A stretch of DNA of 64,000 bases from Epiperipatus broadwayi. Taxonomy: Eukaryota > Onychophora > Udeonychophora > Euonychophora > Peripatidae. Made by a program: the position numbers and the translations under genes. Below the pieces are notes generated by a model, which saw only the letters and a list, made by a program, of their open reading frames with translations, was not told the DNA's origin and ran no database searches. The stretch lies in contig JAQFVV010000012.1 of the NCBI GenBank assembly GCA_028023455.1, positions 8,654,499 to 8,718,498 on the forward strand. The letters run 5' to 3'. Within the stretch, counting starts at the first letter, position 1, and each line of letters starts with the position of its first letter. This document shows positions 11,106 through 22,676 of the stretch, piece by piece.

Positions 11106-11392
11106 ATGGCCAGACGTCAAAGCAATTGGGAGAAAGAGCTAAAGAACACAATGATGCTATTGCTAGGAAAGATGATAGATCTGCGTTATATGTTCATTAT
11201 TTGCAGTATGGACATAAAATAAATTGTATTGATAATATAAGTGTTCTTGATTATATTAAAAATGTTAATAGACGTAAAATATATGAAACAAACTACATCA
11301 TGTATAATAAAAACAACTGTATGAATATATACAAAACATCCATTAAGTTAAATAATAAGTGGTTAATGGATAAAGAATGGATAGTTAATTAA
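11106..11392 (+). pseudogene. Truncated GIY-YIG endonuclease tail (plus copy)
   Basis: From the palindrome centre the frame reads YGQTSKQLGERAKEH, then about 80 more residues to the stop at 11392. GQT, the Arg and His of GERAKEH, and the Glu of YETNYI follow the order of a GIY-YIG nuclease domain. The leading GIY strand and the whole reverse transcriptase are missing. In intact Penelope-like elements this domain nicks target DNA to prime reverse transcription. The 13 codons upstream of 11106 in the same frame are only the other arm read through. I infer a 5'-truncated insertion whose junction is exactly at the palindrome centre. Confidence 0.8.
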
Positions 11393-11676
11393 TTAATATA
11401 TGTGGATATATATCCATTCAATAGATATAACAGAGTAATTTTGTAGTAGAATTGAGGGGGGGGGAACCACATAATAGATCATGTCAGATATCCATTTGTT
11501 TATCTATCTTCTCTCATGTATTGATATAGATGTCACTGTATGTGCTTTAAATCGTGGAGACATATTGAAAAGGGCAAAAAAACATAATTTGCCGAAAAAG
11601 GCTTTTATATAATAATTTTATAATTTGTAATCTTTGTTGCTTGTATATATGTATTTTTAAACATATTTGAATATTT

Positions 11677-13435
11677 TTATTTTTAATAGTTTAAATAGAA
11701 CAACTTATCATATGTTCAGTATCAACTGATAAAAATATGTGTCAGGGATTGTGACCTGGGCCAAATGATGAGAATGTTCCACTTGAAAATGCATCTTGGG
11801 GGTCATTTGTCTTTTAAGATGTTTTTATTCATATGTCTCAAGAATTTGTGGTAGAGTTGAGTTATTAAGCACATCTGCAAAACAACTTACATTACTGTAC
11901 TGCATATCAAATATAATTACATTTCACATTTGGTCTATATTGTGTTGTTGAAAAACTGATATGTTATTATATAAACAAGTGCATGCATATATTTTTTGTG
12001 TACAGGTAATAAATATATGGGTGGAAAATAAAATTGTATAATTCCAATTTATCCAAATCACTTTGAACACTTTTTAGCAAGGTTTTTTCTAAAAAGGTGA
12101 TTTGGATAAATTGAATTTATATAAGATTATTACCACAAAAATCAAGAGAAAGGTGATTTTTGACAATATTTCTAAAAAATTGTATAAAGTTTGCTACTGT
12201 TTGCACTAACTCAATATTCTATTATTTATTTAGTTGCATCATATATGTTAATGAGCCTTAGACCTCAGATCTCATCTTAAAATAGAGTTTTTTATATTAT
12301 TAAAATTTATGATAATTAAAATAATATAAAAGTAATATAAAAAAATAATGAAATTATCAGAAAAAACAAACTTATACGTCAAACACTGAACAGGTATCAT
12401 CAGAGTGTTCAGGAAAAAAATTGGTAAAAATTTGCAGATGGGTTTATATTTTGTTTAAGATGGATTATGTTATTCATGATGTTATTATTGTTGTTATTGG
12501 ATGAATTAAAAGTTTTATATGTTTGCAATTTTTATATATATTGTACCCTTTTGTTTAGGTTAGGATGAATTGTTTAGATTAATTTACTAGAAAATTTTAA
12601 ATTTGAAAGCTAAGTAAGGGAATGATGTATGTAATGTGTGGACGATCTTTTAAAATCTAGTTAGAGCAGATAAAAATAATTGCTGTATAAGATTGTGTTA
12701 GTATTTTTAAAAATAGTTAACTAAAGATAATTATAATATTGTATGGTTGGGAAAACTGGCCATAATAAATACTGCATTAATAAGTGTTGTAAATAAATGT
12801 TTAAAGTAAATTTTAAAAGTAATAATTTAAAGTTAGATGAATAAACTATTTAATAATAATAATTACATTTAATAATTCTATTTAAAAAATCACTTGATTA
12901 AAAGTGATAATATGGGAGACAAGTGCATATTGGATTTTATAATATTAAAAGAATTATTCTAAATTTTGCTATAATATTATTTTTATGTAATATTTTGTAA
13001 ATTAAATCATTTATTTTATTTTCAGTTAAATTAGAAGTGTCTCATATATTTTTGTAAATCACGTGATGTGTAGATATTCACACCTGTGCTTGAGAAGTTT
13101 TTATAGTAAAGTTGAAAAACTATTTTAAAATTCTAATATAAAATAGTATATTTGTCTATCCCAGAATAAAATAATATTAATTGTTACAAATATTAAGTTG
13201 GGTTTTTAAAAAATGAATGTAATAAGTAAAAGTAGATTTTTATTTTGTTTTAAAAATAACGTTTTAAAAAAGGACTAAAAGTAATAATAAATATTATGAT
13301 ATGATTTTAAAAGTTATTTTGAGGATTTTAATTGATTTTAATAAAGTATAAAAGTTAACTGGTAATTAAATAATATAATATTTTGTAAATATTTGATGAG
13401 TCATCATTTATTTTTTAATTTTAATACAGCGTTTC
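11677..13435. other. AT-rich spacer with one hairpin
   Basis: Apart from the hairpin at 12045-12113 I saw nothing supportable. Confidence 0.6.
12045..12113. repeat. Short inverted repeat (hairpin)
   Basis: CAATTTATCCAAATCAC (12045-12061) is exactly mirrored by GTGATTTGGATAAATTG (12097-12113) around a T-rich loop. It could be a tiny MITE or the footprint of a foldback. Confidence 0.65.
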
Positions 13436-13439
13436 TGTA

Positions 13440-13620
13440 ATAAGTTGGCAGAGCATTGTTGAAATTGACCAATCAAATGTGTAGTTTGAGCAGGTATAAA
13501 ACGGATGTACAGGGATTTCCAGGTCACTATTATACTGTCATTATTGTTACCACAATTTCGGTCAATAAAGTGTACAAGTAATAGTCAATTTTATTTACTT
13601 TAAAATTCTAAAAGTACAGT
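13440..13620 (+). promoter_or_regulatory. LTR-like promoter and poly(A) cluster, possible solo LTR
   Basis: In order on the plus strand: a CCAAT box (13469-13473), TATAAA (13495-13500), about 60 bp with a likely start region, and AATAAA (13564-13569). Promoter and poly(A) signal this close are characteristic of a retrotransposon LTR, where transcription starts and ends within the same repeat. I could not find matching TG...CA ends, a target duplication or a second LTR, so solo LTR is a guess. An ordinary promoter is possible. Confidence 0.35.
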
Positions 13621-15020
13621 AATTTATTATTATAAGATCATGTAGTATGGAGATGCGTGGCTAAAAGTTAAGTAATTCCTTACCTGCTAATTTATTAAAT
13701 CTAATTTTAATGTCAAACTAAACATGAAGAAACCATCATTGAATTTAAATTTATGATGAAAATGTTGAATTATTATTTTTCTATTAGGCACATAATTTTG
13801 CCTATGTTAATTGGTCATGTTAACTTACTAGTGAATTTAGTAAATGGAACTTCACAGAGGATTTTAGAAAAGTTCGACAGAAATGGAGAATAGAAAAATA
13901 TGAAAAGCTTTTTATTCAGAAAGCTTATTTAAAATAAGATAGTTAAGTTTTTTTTAAAAAAAAAACTTTTAATGTGACAAAACAGAATTATTTTAAGATG
14001 CTGAAATATTTCTTTATGAAGAAATATGGAAAATTAATTTTAAGACTATGATTTTTTAAAGATATATAAAAATTAAGATCGTAGCAGAATGCTTCATATC
14101 ATATTAAGAAGGAATCTGTAAGCATAAATTAATTAATTTATGCTGGACATACAAAAGTTATAAAATTTTTGATGAAATTTTATTTTTATCATGGAGACCA
14201 ATTTGGAATGCCGATTTGATGCTGTATCAGAGAACTTGAACATTGGAAAATATGAATAAAAGTTACAGGAACTTGGAAATTATTTTAGCGCAAAATATCA
14301 AAAGTACTTTTAATACTATATTTACATAGCAATGGAATTCATGAATTATTTAAACTTTTGGAGACAAAGCAATAATTACTTAAATCAATCCGGATATTGT
14401 GAAGTGAACTTACCATATTTAGTTTGGAACAGTCATCTTGGAATTTTTGTGTTGCAACGTGAAATATCAGAGCATGCATAGTTTTTGGCATCAGTAGTGT
14501 GATCAACAATGTTGTACCAGGAGAAAAAGACATTATCTTAAGTGAATTTTTTTGAAGGAATTTCTTTTCATAAATATTGTCTTAAATTTATTTTTTACTA
14601 ACTTTCATATTTATGCTTATTCATAGAATAGGAATAGGGCAGGAACATAGAACATTAAATTATTTACTAACCTAGTGATTAAATTATTATTGTAAAAAAA
14701 CTCTTTAATAATTTTTTTAAAAAAAACTTAATATATTTAAAAAGTGTGATAATGTGGAATAAATGATAATTAAAATGTTTTTTATTTAGTTCATGATCCA
14801 GAAAACATCAACTAAGTAATTGCCAGCGGAGATTACTTATGGTAACAATTTAAAAATATTGATGATTTTATAATGTATTTTATTATTTTTTGTGTGGATG
14901 TATGAGGACGTATATAAAACATGATGCATACACATAGTTTATCATTTGTTTAGTCATTTTAAAGAATATGCATACTTTTATTGATATTATAAGGATATTT
15001 AAACATAAGGGAAATATAAG
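13621..15020. other. AT-rich spacer, no gene seen
   Basis: A 64-codon minus frame at 14339-14533 has no recognised domain. No transposon ends or RNA genes were seen. Confidence 0.55.
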
Positions 15021-15024
15021 TATA

Positions 15025-15272
15025 TGATTCTATTATAACTGAACTTAGTGTTTATTTTAAGTGATTAAGGTATTAAAATATGACATTGATACTGATTGTT
15101 TATATTTAGGTTTGAGAGTTACCAAAGGATGAAATAATCTTGTCTTATTAGTCAGTTAGATTGTTATTTTTAAACATGAATTTATTTATTGTTATAGAAA
15201 TGTGGGAATGAATTTAGCGATGTAAAGTGATAGATCTCTAATGATAATAGCTTAGTATTGGGTTAAATGTGA
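15025..15272. repeat. Dispersed repeat, partner of 20581-20832
   Basis: GATTCTATTATAACTGAACT and about 245 bp after it recur at 20581-20832 with few changes (for example GTTTGAGAG/GTTGGAGAG). The copy ends abruptly in both places near GGGTTAAATG. No coding capacity, inverted ends or poly-A tail were seen. Type unknown. Confidence 0.75.
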
Positions 15273-18200
15273 CCAAGATATTTTATGTAGGGTTAATTTA
15301 TATGGGAATAAGGGTAGACTATAGTGATGATTATGCAAATATAGATAACTTAGCCCTATAGCTTGTATATATTCATGGCAGTGTTTGTTTTCTGTGTGTT
15401 AAAGTTTAATGTTCCATAGTGCTGAATAAATAGCCTGGACATTATATTCAGTAGTGGAGGTTATTAGACAAATAAGTCATACCTCATTTCTTATACACTG
15501 TTACCATGATGATTAGTTGATAAAGGTGTTATTAAGTTAAAGTTATAGTTTATTCCATATACCTACTTGTTTATTTATTATAAAAATTTCTTGGATTACA
15601 TCGTGAAAGATGGTATTTAAAATACGAAATGATGAATAAGTTTGGAAATACAGAATTGTTATTGAAGTGGATAAGTTATATTATTTAGAGTAAAGATAAA
15701 AATAAATGTAAAGATTACAAGAACATGATTTGTCAGTGAAAGAATCATAAAACTTTCATATTTAAAAATGATTTTATTTTTATTTTTTATAAAAATAAAT
15801 AATTGATAATTAAAAGGGGGTTTATAAAGATATTATTTAATTATTAAGTATTTTTCAAAGACTTACTTATAATGCATATTTTTATTTTATTTTTTTACAA
15901 GTAAAGGGACAAAACTAAATCGTGTTTAATGAATATAAGTAATCATAAGTTTTGTAAAAGTGATTCTATGATAACACACCAATACATACATTATATTTGA
16001 TATTTAAAGTAATGATTAGTAAGCAGTTTAGTTTAATTGTTATGCTATTAATTAAGGTTATTCACATCATTATTTAGTGAGGAATGACTATATGGAATAA
16101 TAAAATTATATTTTTTAAAAAAACTAAATAACAAGAATAAGTCCATATTAAAATAATTAATTCATCTGATATTTTTTAGAACATATTGACTTGATGAAAT
16201 TTAATGGAGATGTAATAAAGATACTATGATAATATTTTTGAAAAATAATAGATATTTGTAAAAAGAATGTTCTGTAGCCTATATTTTAGTTTATTTAATT
16301 TATTTTTGAAAAGTACATAAATGTGAATAAACAAAGTTCCTTAATATTGTAAATAATGTAAATAATTTTAGTGTTGAGTTTGTTAATAAAATTTGTTAAG
16401 TTTGTTTTATAAACTTTGGTGTTGATTCAATTTCTCCACATTACAGTTACATAGTCACAGATAATTTGAATTAAAATATAATATTTGCACAACACAAATA
16501 AAATTATTATTTAAGGGTTATATTTTCTTGATATGATTTTTATTTAAGAAACTTCATTTATCATATCATTATTATGGTCATAGAATAACCATCAAAATAT
16601 TTTACACAGAATTATAGTATTATTTTGGTTGCCACATATTTTCAGATTATAAGATCATACCACATATTTATTTAAGATGCCATATGGATAATAAAAGGTT
16701 ACATTATATTATTATTATTTATTATACATGATTAATATCACAATGAGGAAAGAGATGAGATTAAAGTATACATTGAAGAATATTATTTATTAATATTAAT
16801 TAGATGTAGTTAGGAATGATATTAAATCCCTTATCATGCTTGATTACAGAGATTATAATTGCCTAGAATTATTGTAAAAGAACCTGAGATTATTTGAGTT
16901 AGATTATTTAGATAAAGAGATGAGGATTATTTTATTGAGATAATTTTAATTAATTGGGATTAATTCATTAAGAATAATTTTACTTAGTTAATTGTTGTTG
17001 AAACGTAGGAATGCTATAGATTTATTGTTTGAGATAATAGGAAGGAATAATATTCTTATGCCATTGAGGTAGTATCTTATGGGATACTGGTTCAATGTAT
17101 TCATCTTGCCACTTGTAAACTCACTTCGTAGTCTCATGATTTTATTAGATATTTATTTATTTAATTTACGAAACTAAACTATATTATTATTTATTAATTA
17201 AAGCTAGTTTAATGACTTACAGTATTAAACAATATATTATTATTGATTAGATATATTTTAAGTGAATATAATTATTTATTTGAGCTAGACCAATTTATTA
17301 TTATTATATATTTCCTGAAAGTGAGAGTACAATATATATAATATTTATGTCAATGTGTATATACATATCATTAATTTTATTAGTTAAATGAAATATTAAA
17401 CTTCAATAATTTTTTAAAATAAAAAATGCTTTTTAATTTTTATTTAAATAAATGTAATTTTGTTTATTTGCATAAAAAAAGTAAAGCTTTGAATCAATTA
17501 CATCCTTCACTTCTTACAAAAACGTAAAATTAACCTTATTAGATTTTTATTTTTATTTGTTTTGATAAAAGAAAGACAAAAAAAAAAAAACTAAATTAAA
17601 ATGCTTTTATAAAAGTTTTGTTAATGATATATCGATATTTTATTGGTTATTTATAAAAATTAAAAATTAAATAAATAAAAAATATTTGAGTTTATATTTG
17701 CATATATATTTCTTTATATTATTACAATTTGATTACAAAGGTCAAACATTTTGTGCTCACAACTTTGACATATCATTTCTAATCCAGATAAACTCAGTTA
17801 AAAGTTAATATATCTCTTTTTAATTAAACATAAACATAAGGCATAAATGCATCTTGAGGGCATTTATTTTTTCCTAATATTATTTATTATTCATATGTTT
17901 TAAGAATGTGTGCTGTAGTAAAAATTCTAATTATCTCTCTAAATCAGTATATGCAAAGTAAATATCACATATATTTGCATTATTAATACTATCATCATTA
18001 TCGTTATAGACATTCATAAATGAAAATGAGCATTCTAAGAATTCCTTAATGGATATATGAGTCAATCAATGAAATATTAATTTATCTGCACACCCATATA
18101 TATGTATACTCTAAAAAACTCCTTTTTTTATGTTTTTGAGACTGATTACATTTCTTTTTTTTTTCTAAAGATAAAAATAAAATGAAAGTGATGTTATTTT

Positions 18201-20110
18201 TTATTTAACATATATTTAATATGTGCACACAACATTTTATTCTTTTCTTAATTGGGTCAGAGCAAATTTATTGTTAAATAAATAATTATTAATATTTTTT
18301 TTTTCCTACAGATTATATGTTTCACCTTACAAGTTTTATTTTATCCACACTTAATTCTAAAATTATATATATTAGAATCTTATACAAAAAGTTGCTAAAA
18401 ATGTTCATAAGAAAGTATTGTTTTTCTATGAGAAGCAATGAGTTCTAGTTTCTCCACATTAAATAAATCTGCAGTTATTTTACGAAATGCCACTTTTTAA
18501 AAAATATATATTTAATTGGGCCAGAGCAAGTTTATTGCTAAATAAATAATACTTTTTCAAAAGCTGTAAAAATGCTTTCTGTTTCTGTGAGACTTTAAAC
18601 AACAGTTCATTTTTTTAGGGTTGATCAAATAGGAGAAATTTTAGATACTTATTAACAGATTACGTCCACAATTTTTTAGAGAATTGTATCATTTAGTTCT
18701 ATTTCCATTTCATTTATCATTATATATATATATTGTAATGGATACTTGAGCTCTCTAAAATAAAGTAATAACTATAATCTAAAACTTTTATGATTCCAAG
18801 ATGTTGCCTCATATATTACAGCTTTTAATAATTTTTTTTGTATCAATTTTAAAATTGCAGTTTCCTATTTAATTTTAAATGTACACACATGCACAAAGTT
18901 AATTTTTAAAAGGGACAATACGCTGATAAAATATATAATATTGTAAACATGGGAATAAGTTAGTTAAAATAAAATTAATAAAGTAATAATTATATTAGTT
19001 TACATATAGTGCTAAAATGATTTACAGTAGGGACATAAGCTGTAAGTTTAATGTTTTAGTATGAGCATGCAAATATTTATTGTAATTTTTTTTTTTTTAC
19101 CTATTTTAAAATTTAAAGGGTACTGTCTTAAAAAAATATAACTTAAAATTATTTTAATGTAAAATTGAATATTAATTATTGTGAGAATAGTAAACAAAGT
19201 TAAATGATTTATTTTAATATTTATAATTTAAATATTTATTTTTAATATTATAGTTTGTATATTTAATTTTATTGAAATATGTAATATTTTATTTTAAAAT
19301 GTTTTTAAAATGCTATTTGTAATTTTAAAATAATCTTATTATAATGGATGCTATATTTTCTTCAAAGACTTTATTATCATCCGCAAATATCTTGTATCCA
19401 TGGAAACTATAAGAAATTTTGACATAAAAAGATAAAAGAATAATTTGAATGAAGATGATAATGAAATCAGTTATTTGGTAAAAGCCTATAAATATAGATG
19501 TATAAGAGGAGTCTTTCCCTTTCCTTGCTATTCATTTGCTGGATAAAGTACATTGGGTCAATATTTAAATTTAGCCATATTGGTTCATTGTTACTATTGA
19601 ACATTAAGAGGCAGATTTTTATTAATCATTAACTTTTGGGGAAATGTATCTTGAGATTGTAAAAATAAATGACAAACTATCTCAAATAACACAATAAATT
19701 AAAAATATACAGATAAATGGAATTAAAATATTTTTATTGGAATTAAAGTCTGTTAAACTGTTTGAAGAACATTGATATTTCAATTACTAATCTGCTAAAA
19801 TTATAAAAACAAATATGTATAAAATATTTATTGTATAAACACCTGTAATATGGATATCTTATTGTGACAAATTTTTTTCAAATTAATGGAACTTTTTGAA
19901 AAATATTTTTGTAAAGAAAAATGCCCATATTTGTAAGATTTGCCTTAAGAAAAAATGATTAATTATCTCACAAAACACAATTAGAAATGAAGAAAACTTC
20001 ACTTATTTTTTAAATTATTGCACTAATAAATTTATTCAAAAGGATAAAATTCTAGCATCATTTTCATTATTTGAAAAGATAAATCATTACAACATTCTTT
20101 AGGATTTTTA
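15273..20110. other. AT-rich spacer with a short direct repeat
   Basis: The text TTAATTGGGTCAGAGCAAAT near 18248 recurs as TTAATTGGGCCAGAGCAAGT near 18510, with the following GCTAAATAAATAAT also shared: a diverged direct repeat of about 260 bp period. A TATA-like box CTATAAATA near 19486 is followed by a pyrimidine-rich stretch, but no transcript can be supported. Nothing else was recognised. Confidence 0.5.
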
Positions 20111-20147
20111 CTATATGCCAAAAGATTATAACTTATAAAATATAAAT

Positions 20148-20262
20148 GTTTCTGTCAAGCATTGGTGGTCAAGAGGTCAGCAACAGCTGCTTTACAAGCA
20201 GTTGTCCTGGGTTAGCGAGTTCATTTTCCGGCTGATGCTATGACACATGAGAAAAAAAAAAT
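20148..20262 (+). mobile_element. tRNA-derived SINE (type A), diverged
   Basis: A tRNA-like head spans 20159-20238: GCATTGG and CTGATGC are a pairable acceptor stem, the D-arm region is TGGTCAAGAGGTCAGCA, and the T-arm region is degraded. After GCTATGACACATGAG comes an A-run. The element interrupts the left palindrome arm; the right arm has the empty site. ATAAATGTT before and ATGAATGTT after are a probable target duplication. Confidence 0.8.
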
Positions 20263-20580
20263 ATGAATGTTAAAAAATCATGATGGCGCAAAGGCTGATT
20301 GCTAGTTTAAATTTAAGTTTGCTAGTTTATCAAGCATTTTTGGTAATAAAAAAAACAACAATTTTCATAGTTATAAAAAATGTAATCATGTGATTAAAAA
20401 AGTAAAATGCAATTTTGCAAATATTTGAAATTAATTTTAAGCAATAATTATATTTTCATACAGTTATACTTATGGAATCACATGATAAAAAAAGGCAAGG
20501 AAACATCTTAACTTCAGATTCGTTATCTAAATTTACATCAACCTTTAAAAAAAAAATCAAATTTAAGTTTTCTAGTTTAT

Positions 20581-20832
20581 ATGATTCTATTATAACTGAA
20601 CTTAGTGTTTATTTTAAGTGATTAAGGTATTAAAATATGACATTAATACTGATTGTTTATATTTAGGTTGGAGAGTTACCAAAGGATGCAATAATCTTTT
20701 CTTATCAGTCAGTTAGATTGTTATTTTTAAACATGAATTTATTTATTGTTATAGAAATGTGGGAATGAATTCAGCAATGTAAAGTGATAGATCTCTAATG
20801 ATAATAGCTTAGTATTGGGTTAAATGAGACCA
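20581..20832. repeat. Dispersed repeat, second copy of 15025-15272
   Basis: Same text as at 15 kb. It lies inside the left palindrome arm, and the mirror position in the right arm lacks it, so it was inserted or converted in after the arms formed. It replaces a few dozen bases of arm sequence. Confidence 0.75.
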
Positions 20833-21007
20833 TATAAAATAAAGCATATAAATTTAGAGTAATTAAATAGAAAAAGTAAAGGAAAAAATTGAAAAAAATT
20901 AATTAAAAACCTACATGTTCAATAAATGTAAAATTGATAGAATTCCAAATGGCGGTGACCGCACTCTAAATATTAAATATTTATAACTTCTAAACTACGA
21001 ATGTTAC

Positions 21008-21358
21008 CTTTTTTACTTAAGAGCACATTCTATAATACCATCCAGATGGTGGGCACCATTTATTTTTTCAATGTAAATTTATAGTTGGATGCTGTTAATA
21101 ATACTCATAATGTACAAAAAAAATATTTATTTCAAAAATAAAATTTTAACATATAATTAACGTTTATATTTTTATGCTGTAAAAGTATAGTATGCCCTAC
21201 AATTTGATTACAATATAATATAATAATTTATAAGAAATTTTAAAAATTAAATTTATTTGTATATAAATAATTTTTTATCATGTTTGGACAGTGGCGGACA
21301 CACGTAAAATGATCTGTGGGCATCATGGTGCCCGCAGGCATAGGGTTGGGGATCCCTG
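21008..21358. mobile_element. Non-autonomous hAT-like element
   Basis: The right end, read on the minus strand, starts CAGGGATCCCCAACCCTATG, followed by GCGGGCACCATGATGCCCAC. Ends of the form CAGGGNTCCCCAACC are typical of hAT (Charlie-like) transposons. GGTGGGCACCAT recurs near 21050 in the opposite sense. The left end is not clear. The mirror arm lacks this sequence (between TTCTAAACTA and AAATTACCAG equivalents), supporting a discrete insertion of about 350 bp. Confidence 0.6.
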
Positions 21359-21708
21359 TATTATATCTTCAAATTACCAGAAATCTTTGGTTTGTCCCAC
21401 ATATATACTGTTTGAAATTCATCTCCTACTATCGTAATGGAATCTACTCTTGATTGCATGAGAGTCACATGGGCTCTAGAAATCAATAATTTGCATTGAT
21501 ACATCGAACTCTTGAAATCACTACAAATCTCTAGTTATTTACATGCAAGTGACTTTTACCATCAACAAATGAGCACGGAAACATGTTTAAAGAAAATAAA
21601 TAGATTATATTACTGCTGATAAAAATTGTCTAAAGTTAAGAATATTAATATTACACTAAATAAAAAATCAATAAATAAAAAATTAATAAATTTGATTCCT
21701 TCATTTTA

Positions 21709-22279
21709 TTAAAATTCTTTAGGTTTTTAAAAACCGATGCTTTTCTTTATTTCCGATTTAAAATAATGCTTGGAGATGATAATTATGAAGGAGAAGGTCC
21801 ACTTTCGAAATACATATGCTAGAAAATAAAAAGAATAGTAACATAAATAAATAAAAATTTGTTGATTATTCCAAATGTAAAAGGTATTTACTTTTAAATA
21901 AGATAAACACTAATCTTTTCATCATCAGTAGGTATCTTTAGCATCTTTGAGAAATTTAATAAATGAATCTCTCTCATTTAGGTGCTTTTTGTCCATCCAC
22001 CAATAAATTGAATCTAAATGTGACTGTAAAAGATCTGGTGACAATCCTCTCAATTTTTTTAATATCTTAACTTCCAGCCATGATCGTTCAATGGATCAAA
22101 ATTTGTCTTTTATAGACAATTTCAAATCATATGATCACATGTCAACAATATTGAGTTTTTATCTCTATTTACTTAAATATTGAAAGATTTAGATATTTTA
22201 AAGTAATTAACAAAAGAATAAAGATCAGAAAGACTTATTGCAGGTGAAAGGCAATTTTTAAAAACCTAAAGAATTTTAA
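21709..22279 (-). mobile_element. Decayed transposon with 25 bp inverted ends
   Basis: The sequence from 21709 to 21733 (TTAAAATTCTTTAGGTTTTT then AAAAA) is mirrored exactly at 22255-22279. Between them is a minus-strand transposase remnant (21925-22100). The element lies in the left palindrome arm and has no counterpart in the right arm. No convincing target duplication was seen. Confidence 0.65.
21925..22100 (-). pseudogene. Transposase C-terminal remnant, IS1595/Merlin-like
   Basis: A minus-strand frame reads IERSWLEVKILKKLRGLSPD, then a segment with SHLDSIYWWMDKK, ending at a stop at 21925-21927. An I-E-R-x-W-x-x-x-K motif followed by a Leu-rich helix and a (Y/F)xW(W/R) stretch is how the end of ISXO2/IS1595-type DDE domains (Merlin superfamily in animals) usually looks; the Glu of IER would be the last acidic residue. 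Further upstream the frame is broken by stops. The family call is from memory of the motif, not a search. Confidence 0.5.
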
Positions 22280-22573
22280 CATGAATAATTTAAAATAAGT
22301 TTTTGTATTAGTAATAATAAAATCTATTTATTTTCTTTAATTATTCAAATGGAAGTCAATCTCTGATAATGCGCTATTTCTTAAATATTATAAATCTACG
22401 TGCATTCACTCGATGATAAAAGTTTAAAAAACTTAAATTAATCACTTAAGTTTAGAGCATACATTCTATATACATCAACTCTTACAGACCATGCTTAAAT
22501 CAGGGCTTGAGTCTATTGTGTGCCTGATGTTATAATCAAATATTCAATTGTATAAATCTCTTTAAACTATCAC

Positions 22574-22676
22574 AGGAGAAAGACAGTGTCTCATTTTTAA
22601 ACACCTATGACTAGACAAACATGACTTATAAATGTAAATCTATTATTATAAAGTGCTGAAAAATCTAAAATTATTC
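22574..22676. repeat. Centre of the large palindrome
   Basis: About 100 bp between AAACTATCACAGG (about 22565) and CCTGCAATAGTTT (about 22680). It contains AATCTATTATTATAAAGTGC (about 22639), which is also found reversed near 22935, so the centre itself holds a copied fragment of the arm. Confidence 0.6.

Larger units (their letters stand above)
10566..11676. mobile_element. Penelope-like element tail as a near-perfect palindrome
   Basis: The arms 10566-11105 and 11137-11676 (about 540 bp each) are reverse complements with only a few differences by eye, mainly the length of a G-tract (near 10785 versus 11456). The 31 bp between them (11106-11136) belongs to the plus copy, extending its reading frame upstream. 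Each arm encodes the end of a GIY-YIG endonuclease and its 3' untranslated part. Penelope-like elements are known for 5' truncation and for partial inverted copies joined at the truncated end, which matches this layout. An assembly or amplification artefact making a false palindrome is the main alternative. Confidence 0.8.
20112..22573 (+). repeat. Left arm of a 3.7 kb imperfect palindrome
   Basis: Segments of this arm recur, reversed and in mirror order, in 22677-23830. Examples: AAAAGATTATAACTTATAAA (20120) versus TTTATAAGTTATAATCTTTT (about 23790); CTAGTTTATCAAGCATTTTT (about 20322) versus AAAAATGCTTGATAAACTAG; AAATGAGCACGGAAACATGT (about 21566) versus its mirror near 22970; CAGGGCTTGAGTCTATTGTG (about 22501) versus its mirror near 22736. 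The arm is about twice as long as its partner because of insertions at 20148-20262, 20577-20832, 21008-21358 and about 21640-22330. No transposase spans the whole unit. Confidence 0.8.

Noticed and set aside
12398-12440. Another TCATCAG (reverse CTGATGA) near 12398, and ones near 21923 and 45724
   Set aside because: No GAAA at the right distance, no stem II and no helix I partner. Chance 7-mers.
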